Below the pieces are notes generated by a model. It made no database searches, had not been told where the DNA came from, and saw nothing but the letters and a program-made list of their open reading frames with translations. DNA of 5,324 bases from Oscillospiraceae bacterium (lineage in GTDB: Bacteria; Bacillota; Clostridia; Oscillospirales; Ruminococcaceae): the NCBI GenBank assembly GCA_018110855.1, contig JAGBFZ010000316.1:1-5324 (forward strand). The letters are read 5' to 3'. Of the stretch, positions 1 to 4,298 are shown piece after piece. Each line of letters opens with the position of its first letter. Within the stretch, counting starts at the first letter, position 1. The position numbers were made by a program, and so were the translations under genes.

Positions 1-2
1 GT

Positions 3-491
3 AAAATAATTAAGTTACAGTGCGACAAGGCAGAGCTTGAAAACGGTGCTGTGGTTACAAGAGAGCTTGTAGTTCATCCTGGCGGAGTGTGTGTCGTGCC
101 TGTTGATGATGAAGGCTATGTTTATATGGTGCAGCAGTTCAGATATCCTTTTAAGGAAGTGCTTACAGAAATACCTGCGGGCAAGCTTGAATTCGGTGAG
201 GATCACCGTTCGGCAGGTCTGCGTGAGCTTAAAGAAGAAACAGGCGCTGAATGCGGCAATTTTGAATATCTCGGAGTAATGTATCCGTCTGTAGCTTATC
301 TTACAGAAAAGATCCATATGTATCTTGCAACAGATCTCAGATTTGACAGCCAGTCCCTTGATGAAGATGAGTTTCTGGACGTTATAAAAATCAAGCTTGA
401 GGACGCTATTGAAATGGTAGTTGACGGAAGGATAACTGACGGAAAAACACAGTCTGCGATCCTTCTTGCCGCAAGAAAACTGGGAAAATAA
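3..491 (+). CDS. NUDIX hydrolase, ADP-ribose pyrophosphatase type (5' partial)
   Basis: The gene probably hydrolyses ADP-ribose or a related nucleoside diphosphate sugar to AMP plus a sugar phosphate in the cytosol. Seen: the frame is open to the left edge, and 162 residues are visible. They carry a complete NUDIX box (G-x5-E-x7-R-E-x2-E-E-x-G) at nucleotides 180-248, from GKLEFGE to RELKEETGA, whose glutamates bind Mg2+. A conserved VVHPGGVCVVPV strand precedes the box. The segment SVAYLTEKIHMYLA after it is typical of the NudF/ADP-ribose pyrophosphatase branch. A GTG at 51 is in frame but is almost certainly an internal valine, because the residues before it (GKIIKLQCDKAELENGA) match the family's usual N-terminal strand. 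The true start therefore lies upstream of the window, and roughly 10-20 residues are missing. The stop is TAA at 489-491, facing spoVG. Family assignment is firm; the exact substrate is inferred. Confidence 0.93.
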   Translation, partial: KIIKLQCDKAELENGAVVTRELVVHPGGVCVVPVDDEGYVYMVQQFRYPFKEVLTEIPAGKLEFGEDHRSAGLRELKEETGAECGNFEYLGVMYPSVAYLTEKIHMYLATDLRFDSQSLDEDEFLDVIKIKLEDAIEMVVDGRITDGKTQSAILLAARKLGK

Positions 492-523
492 AAAAAGCTG
501 CTGCCGTGACTTGACGGCAGCAG
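490..523 (-). terminator. Intrinsic terminator of spoVG, probably shared with the NUDIX gene
   Basis: A perfect 10-bp stem, CTGCTGCCGT (498-507) and ACGGCAGCAG (514-523), closes a 6-nt loop. On the minus strand it is followed by seven T residues (plus-strand A490-A496), the classic form of an intrinsic terminator, 20 bp past the spoVG stop. Read on the plus strand, the hairpin follows the NUDIX stop at once but is trailed only by TTAAATGG and a later short T run, so termination in that direction is probably weaker. The U tract overlaps the NUDIX stop codon. Confidence 0.9.
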
Positions 524-543
524 TTAAATGGTACAATTTTTAA

Positions 544-840
544 TTAAAGACCAGCTTCTTCAGCCTCAGCTTCAGCCTGCATCAGTTCGATATGACGTGT
601 GTAAGCGTCAAGGATCTGGCTTTCAATAGACTGTCTTGCATCGGGGCAGATAGGGTGAACGATATCTCTGAAAACACCGTTTTCGTCCTTTCTGCTGGGC
701 ATTGCAACAAAAAGTCTTGCATCGCCCTGAACGACCTTGATATCGTGTATAGCGATCTGGTCGTCAATGGTGATAGAAATTACAGCTCTCAGACGTCCTT
801 CGGGAATGATCTTGCGAATCTTAATATCGGTGATTGTCAT
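544..840 (-). CDS. spoVG: Septation/sporulation regulator SpoVG
   Basis: SpoVG is a small DNA- and RNA-binding regulator, first known from asymmetric septation and cortex formation in Bacillus and later as a pleiotropic regulator in Firmicutes. Seen: 98 residues, the usual length (about 97 in Bacillus), with the hallmark segments EGRLRAVISITIDDQIAIHD, a DIKVVQGDARLFVAMPSRK block, FRDIVHPI, and an acidic alanine/glutamate-rich C-terminus. The ATG (840-838) has an excellent ribosome binding site, AAGGAGGA on the minus strand at 857-850, 9 nt upstream, which fixes the start. The gene is monocistronic: it diverges from murC and ends at a strong hairpin terminator. Sporulation capacity cannot be deduced, since spoVG is also kept in non-sporulating species. 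Regulation by sigma-H is known in Bacillus, and a similar element is seen here (separate entry). Confidence 0.97.
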   Translation of the reverse strand: MTITDIKIRKIIPEGRLRAVISITIDDQIAIHDIKVVQGDARLFVAMPSRKDENGVFRDIVHPICPDARQSIESQILDAYTRHIELMQAEAEAEEAGL

Positions 841-869
841 AGTGAAATGTCCTCCTTAAAATCTGCGGC

Positions 870-898
870 ATTCGGATAATAGTATTATTGTTTCCTGT
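870..898 (-). promoter_or_regulatory. Possible sigma-H-like promoter of spoVG
   Basis: On the minus strand, ACAGGAAAC (898-890) and CGAAT (874-870) resemble the sigma-H consensus (RWAGGAxxT, about 14 nt, HGAAT, recalled from Bacillus) with a 15-nt spacer. The last base of the upstream box departs from consensus. Bacillus spoVG is a classic sigma-H gene, which makes the placement suggestive. A start near 862 would leave a leader of only about 22 nt, just enough for the AAGGAGGA site. It could be chance in an AT-rich spacer. Confidence 0.35.
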
Positions 899-935
899 TC
901 GCCGTATTATTCGGAATGTGGTAAAAATGAAAGTT

Positions 936-961
936 TTTCCAATCCATATTTCAATTATAAT
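936..961 (+). promoter_or_regulatory. Probable sigma-A promoter of the murC-lexA-protease cluster
   Basis: A perfect -10 box, TATAAT, lies at 956-961, placing the start of transcription near 968 and giving a leader of about 32 nt before the TTG at 1000. The -35 is poor. TTTCCA at 936-941 matches TTGACA at four of six positions but with a 14-bp spacer, and nothing better occurs at 17 bp, so an activator or an AT-rich upstream element may compensate. The -10 sits in the palindrome ATTATAAT (954-961), so a TATAAT is also present on the minus strand. Confidence 0.5.
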
Positions 962-986
962 ATATGACTCTTAAATATTTTTAAAC

Positions 987-994
987 AGAGGTGA
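987..994 (+). promoter_or_regulatory. Ribosome binding site that decides the murC start
   Basis: AGAGGTGA matches the anti-Shine-Dalgarno complement (AAGGAGGTGA) well and stands 5 nt before TTG at 1000-1002. The alternative GTG start at 991 lies inside this site and has only A/T-rich sequence with no Shine-Dalgarno before it. This supports TTG 1000 as the real start. Confidence 0.8.
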
Positions 995-999
995 AACTT

Positions 1000-2415
1000 T
1001 TGGATAATTATCTTAATAATTTTGATGATGATATTTTGAAGGATAAGAAACATATCCACATGATCGGCATCGGCGGCAGCGGAATGTATCCTCTTGCGCA
1101 GATACTCAGTGCTAAAGGGTATCACATCACAGGCTCGGATAACAATGAAACAGACACCCTGAGAGCAGTTCGTTCAATGGGCATTGAGGTGTTCCTCGGT
1201 CAGCGGGCGGAGAATATCAAGGGAGCTGACCTGATAATCCACACAGCTGCAATTATGCAGGATAATCCTGAGCTAATTGCAGCAAAGGAAAGCGGAGTGC
1301 CCGTGCTTGAGCGAAGCGATCTGCTGGGACTTGTTACAAAGTGGTATAAAAACGCAGTCTGCGTAAGCGGAACTCACGGAAAGACCACTGTTACCTCCAT
1401 GATAACTCAGATCTTAAAGCAGGGCGGCATGGACATAACCGCATATATCGGCGGAAAGCTGCCGATAATAGGAGGAAGCGGCTGTGTTGGAAGCTCCGAC
1501 ACGATGGTGTGCGAGGCGTGCGAATTTGTGGATCATTTTCTAAAGCTTTCGCCCGATATTGCTGTGGTGCTGAATGTGGACGCAGATCACCTTGATTATT
1601 TCAAGACCCTTGACAATGTTATCGCATCATTTAATAAGTTCTGTTCCCTTGCGGATAAGATAATTGCCAACGGCGATGATGAAAACACCCGAAAGGCTGT
1701 CAGCGGACTTGACAAGGAGATCATTTCCTTCGGCTATTCCGAGGAAAATGACTGGTATGCCGCAAATATCAGAAGAGTTAATGGGCTTCTGACCGAATTT
1801 GATATTTATCACAAGGGTGAGCTTTTTACCCATACAAGGCTTCATATCCCCGGTCTTCACAACGTTCTGAACGCTGTGGCAGCCGCAGCGGCGGCATATA
1901 TGTCAGGCGCTGATCCCGAAATGATATGTGCGGGACTTGACAGCTTCAGAGGTGCAAAGCGCCGCTTTGAAAAGTACGGCGAGGTGAACGGGATCACCGT
2001 CTGTGATGATTACGGTCATCATCCTGCTGAGCTTGAGGCAACTCTGAAAGCAGCTGTGGATATGGGCTTCAGACAGGTCTGGGCGGTATTTCAGCCCTTT
2101 ACATTCTCAAGAACAGCTTTGCTGCTTGAGGATTTCATACGGGTCTTGTCCATTCCTGACAAATGTATTATCACTGCGATAATGGGCTCTCGGGAGAAAA
2201 ACACCTATAATATTTTCGATAAGGATATCAGTGAAAGAGTTGAAGGTGCAGTCTGGTTCGAGGAGCAGGAGCATGACGCAAACTTTGAACTGTGCGCCGA
2301 ATATGCCGCCGAAAATGCTCAGAGCGGAGACCTTATCCTGACCATGGGCTGCGGTGACGTTAACAAATGTGCATGGCTTATTCTTGATAAGCTGAAAAAC
2401 AAGTACAACGCTTAA
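1000..2415 (+). CDS. murC: UDP-N-acetylmuramate--L-alanine ligase MurC
   Basis: MurC adds L-alanine to UDP-MurNAc with ATP, the first peptide step of cytoplasmic peptidoglycan precursor synthesis. Seen from the TTG start: 471 residues, slightly longer than Bacillus MurC (about 432). Domain 1 has the nucleotide-sugar-binding fold HMIGIGGSGM (20-29). The central ligase domain has the ATP P-loop GTHGKTT (124-130), the EACEFVDHF segment (172-180) and NVDADHLDYF (192-201). HNVLNA (287-292) follows. The C-terminal domain carries DDYGHHPAE (336-344) and QPFTFSRT (365-372). These are MurC signatures rather than MurD/E/F. No key motif is missing. An in-frame GTG at 991 would add three residues but lacks its own ribosome binding site. 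murC is the first gene of a cluster, 26 bp before lexA with no terminator, so the two are likely co-transcribed. Mpl is the main alternative and is less likely in this lineage. Confidence 0.96.
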   Translation: MDNYLNNFDDDILKDKKHIHMIGIGGSGMYPLAQILSAKGYHITGSDNNETDTLRAVRSMGIEVFLGQRAENIKGADLIIHTAAIMQDNPELIAAKESGVPVLERSDLLGLVTKWYKNAVCVSGTHGKTTVTSMITQILKQGGMDITAYIGGKLPIIGGSGCVGSSDTMVCEACEFVDHFLKLSPDIAVVLNVDADHLDYFKTLDNVIASFNKFCSLADKIIANGDDENTRKAVSGLDKEIISFGYSEENDWYAANIRRVNGLLTEFDIYHKGELFTHTRLHIPGLHNVLNAVAAAAAAYMSGADPEMICAGLDSFRGAKRRFEKYGEVNGITVCDDYGHHPAELEATLKAAVDMGFRQVWAVFQPFTFSRTALLLEDFIRVLSIPDKCIITAIMGSREKNTYNIFDKDISERVEGAVWFEEQEHDANFELCAEYAAENAQSGDLILTMGCGDVNKCAWLILDKLKNKYNA

Positions 2416-2441
2416 TATTATTAATCGAAAGGAAGATCGTT

Positions 2442-3029
2442 ATGAAAATGAAGGATATCCACAAGAAGGTATATGAGTACATCAAGCAGAGAACAGAGGA
2501 GGGCTATTCTCCCTCTATCAGAGAGATCTGCCGCGATCTTGAGATCGCTTCCACTTCCACAGCTGCAAGATATGTTAATTTCCTTGTTGATCAGGGATAT
2601 CTTGACAAGATCGAGGGCAAGAACCGTGCTGTCAAGCTTGCAGGCAGCAGCGCGATGAGGCTTCCCGTTGTCGGCACTATTACCGCAGGTCAGCCTGTGA
2701 CCGCATTCGAGGATATTTCGGAGTACATATACTTCCTTCCCAACAAAAGCTACAGCGGCGAGCTGTTTGCTCTTAAGATCAGGGGAGAGAGTATGGTGAA
2801 TGCAGGTATTCTTGACGGTGATTTCGTTATCATTGAAAAGACCGAATATGTTGACAACGGCGAGATCGCAGCTGTAATGGTTGGCGAGGAAGAGGCAACC
2901 GTTAAACGGTTTTACAAGGAGGACGGTCATTACCGTCTCCAGCCCGAAAATGACACTATGCAGCCTATCATCTGCGATCAATGCACCATTATCGGCAAGG
3001 TAGTGGGAGTAATGCGCTATTTAGGCTGA
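2442..3029 (+). CDS. lexA: SOS repressor LexA
   Basis: LexA represses DNA-damage genes and is inactivated when RecA filaments stimulate its self-cleavage. Seen: 195 residues, near the usual length of about 200. The N-terminal winged helix (about 1-66) contains GYSPSIREICRDL and STAARYVNFLVDQGYL. The C-terminal S24 peptidase domain has the scissile Ala82-Gly83 in VGTITAGQPV, nucleophile Ser117 in RGESMVNAGILDGD, and general base Lys155 in EATVKRFYKE. All elements for autocleavage are intact. Unlike most relatives I recall, it has a CDQC pair (Cys179, Cys181) near the C-terminus, of unknown meaning. An AAAGGAAG ribosome binding site at 2428-2435 supports ATG 2442 over ATG 2448. It follows murC by 26 bp and precedes the protease gene by 14 bp. 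I see no LexA box (CGAAC-N4-GTTCG) before it, so the usual autoregulation is not evident. Confidence 0.97.
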   Translation: MKMKDIHKKVYEYIKQRTEEGYSPSIREICRDLEIASTSTAARYVNFLVDQGYLDKIEGKNRAVKLAGSSAMRLPVVGTITAGQPVTAFEDISEYIYFLPNKSYSGELFALKIRGESMVNAGILDGDFVIIEKTEYVDNGEIAAVMVGEEEATVKRFYKEDGHYRLQPENDTMQPIICDQCTIIGKVVGVMRYLG

Positions 3030-3043
3030 GATCGGAGCTTCTG

Positions 3044-4114
3044 ATGGAAGAAAATCATAATAATTTCAGCGGCGGGAGTCATATCCCGTATCCCGAGTAT
3101 CAAAGCTATAAGTATGTAAGCGGCTCATTCAGACCCGTATCCGAATATGAACGAAGAGCTATAAAGAAGAATTACAGCACTGCATTCAGTGAAGTTATTA
3201 TCCATGCTGTCGGTTCGATTGTCCTTGCAAATGTTGTTTTCATTCTTATGATGATTTTCGGATATGAGTTCAGAATCAATGATGAAAATACCCAGATATT
3301 GGATGTTCCGTACATGATAGCGGGGAGTCTTCCTTCTATATTATTCTGCACGGGAATATTCCTTTTTGATAAGGGTAAATGCAGGAAAAAGCTCTCCGAA
3401 TATTTTCGTGGAGATGATATTACAGCAGGAACAGTTTTCGGCTTTTTCGGAATGGTAATGCTTTTTTATGTGCTGAGCGTGATCGTGCAGCAGATAGTGC
3501 TGGGCGGCTGCTTTGCGGCAGGCTTTTCACCGATCAAAGAGGAATATCTTACGGAGGAGGAGCTGTCTGTTCCGTTCCTTATCTGGGAAGTACTTCTGAC
3601 GGGAATTATCGGTCCCATAGCGGAGGAGCTGATGTTCAGAGGAGTTATACTCCGCCGTCTGAGCATTGTGAGCCAGCGGTTTGCAATATTTGCCTCAGCT
3701 TTGATCTTTGGTATGATGCATGGAAATCTTGTTCAGATGATACTTGGCTTCTTTGTCGGACTGGTTTTCGGCTATGCAGCTGTCAAAACAGGCTCCCTTC
3801 TGCTGCCTGTTGCAGGGCATATCTTCATTAATTTATTTGCAACATCAAACAATATTGTGAAATTTCTCACTGATGATTCCACAGTGGAAGGCTATTGGCT
3901 CGCATATTTAGGCGTATTTCTTTTGATCGGGGCAGTAACTCTTGCGGTACTTCTCAGCCGCAGAAGAATATCCCTTCCCCGAAGCACGGAATATCACAGC
4001 AAAAGAACGTTTCCTATCATTGTGAAATGTGTGAGCTTCTGGGTGATGACAGCGATCCTTATCATTGAGATAGTATCAAAATTCGGACCTGTTACCGAAA
4101 AGCTTTTGGAATAA
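3044..4114 (+). CDS. CPBP (CAAX-like) family intramembrane metalloprotease
   Basis: This is an integral membrane protein of the CPBP/Abi family, which includes CAAX prenyl endopeptidases and bacterial relatives implicated in peptide maturation, bacteriocin immunity or sigma-factor control. Seen: 356 residues with all three catalytic motifs: EExxxR (Glu194-Glu195 to Arg199, EELMFRG), FxxxH (Phe222 to His226) and HxxxN (His259 to Asn263). The N-terminal 45 residues are hydrophilic and rich in Tyr, Ser and Pro. Hydrophobic segments lie at about 49-73, 89-108, 127-158, 178-192, 214-246, 251-268, 285-304 and 324-344. ATG 3044 has GGAG at 3034-3037, 6 nt upstream, and leaves a 14-nt gap after lexA; an in-frame ATG at 2981 would overlap lexA by 49 bp and is unlikely. 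The substrate is unknown. Its place after lexA suggests co-transcription. No terminator follows, and the aspS promoter starts 6 nt after the stop. Confidence 0.92.
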   Translation: MEENHNNFSGGSHIPYPEYQSYKYVSGSFRPVSEYERRAIKKNYSTAFSEVIIHAVGSIVLANVVFILMMIFGYEFRINDENTQILDVPYMIAGSLPSILFCTGIFLFDKGKCRKKLSEYFRGDDITAGTVFGFFGMVMLFYVLSVIVQQIVLGGCFAAGFSPIKEEYLTEEELSVPFLIWEVLLTGIIGPIAEELMFRGVILRRLSIVSQRFAIFASALIFGMMHGNLVQMILGFFVGLVFGYAAVKTGSLLLPVAGHIFINLFATSNNIVKFLTDDSTVEGYWLAYLGVFLLIGAVTLAVLLSRRRISLPRSTEYHSKRTFPIIVKCVSFWVMTAILIIEIVSKFGPVTEKLLE

Positions 4115-4119
4115 TAATA

Positions 4120-4148
4120 TTGACAACCGTCAAAAGGTGTGTTATAAT
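4120..4148 (+). promoter_or_regulatory. Consensus sigma-A promoter of aspS
   Basis: TTGACA (4120-4125), a 17-bp spacer and TATAAT (4143-4148) match the sigma-A consensus at every position. TG at 4140-4141 adds an extended -10 (TGTTATAAT). The predicted start is about 4155. The promoter begins 6 nt past the protease stop, so aspS has its own strong transcription. The inverted repeat TTGAC-AACC-GTCAA (4120-4133) overlaps the -35 and could be a repressor operator, although a 5-bp arm is short. Confidence 0.93.
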
Positions 4149-4154
4149 CTATTT

Positions 4155-4298
4155 TATGGAAATAACGGCAGGGGATATCCTGTGCCGTGAGGTCCGGAGG
4201 ATGATTCTTCGGACAGCTTCGGATGTGTTCCGAGGCAGACGGGTTTTGCATTTTGAATAGTTTTCATAATTCAAAACTCTCAGGAAAGGATGTTTTAT
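4155..4298 (+). ncRNA. Structured aspS 5' leader, unassigned (possible cis-regulatory RNA)
   Basis: The predicted leader is about 144 nt and folds by eye into four hairpins. H1 (4165-4188) pairs ACGG-CAGG with CCTG-CCGT, with a 2-nt bulge. H2 (4192-4214) is a continuous 10-bp stem, GTCCGGAGGA against TTCTTCGGAC, with two G-U pairs and a TGA loop. H3 (4216-4236) is an 8-bp stem, GCTTCGGA against TCCGAGGC. H4 (4251-4276) pairs TTTTGAAT with ATTCAAAA. An alternative stem, GGGTTTTG (4241-4248) with CAAAACTC (4272-4279), excludes H4 and ends 2 nt before the aspS ribosome binding site. I see no T-box AGGGTGGNACCGCG element and no U-run terminator, so any control would more likely act on translation or RNA stability. 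I do not recognise a known RNA family. It could also be a processed small RNA, or merely a structured UTR. Confidence 0.5.
4282..4290 (+). promoter_or_regulatory. Ribosome binding site of aspS
   Basis: AGGAAAGGA lies 8 nt before ATG 4299 and fixes the start of aspS. It sits just 3' of the competing leader helices at 4241-4279, so their folding could affect its accessibility. Confidence 0.85.

Noticed and set aside
51..53. GTG at 51 as the start of the NUDIX gene.
   Set aside because: The frame stays open to the window edge, and the upstream residues fit the family's conserved N-terminal strand, so this is an internal valine.
888..901. GTTCG at 897-901 as a LexA box.
   Set aside because: The opposite half is TTGTT (888-892) instead of CGAAC, so there is no inverted repeat.
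868..917. Repeated words ATTCGGATAATA and TATTATTCGGAAT in the spoVG-murC spacer.
   Set aside because: The arms match only in the TATTAT part and go out of register at CGG, so neither a solid direct repeat nor a stem results. Low-complexity AT sequence explains it.
4189..4240. Resemblance to SRP (4.5S) RNA: GAGGTCCGGAGGA followed later by CAGC and GGCAGA.
   Set aside because: The conserved GGAA tetraloop and AAGCAGC internal loop are absent, and GTCCGGAGGA instead pairs fully with TTCTTCGGAC. The order of short words is probably chance.
4273..4290. AAAACTCTCAGGAAAGGA resembles the 3' end of a glycine riboswitch aptamer.
   Set aside because: The aptamer core (CGCCGAAGG-type and GGGCAA segments) is missing upstream, and the match coincides with the ribosome binding site of aspS.
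4155..4298. T-box leader for the synthetase gene.
   Set aside because: The leader is short for a T-box, lacks the AGGGTGGNACCGCG antiterminator sequence and lacks a terminator hairpin with a U run.
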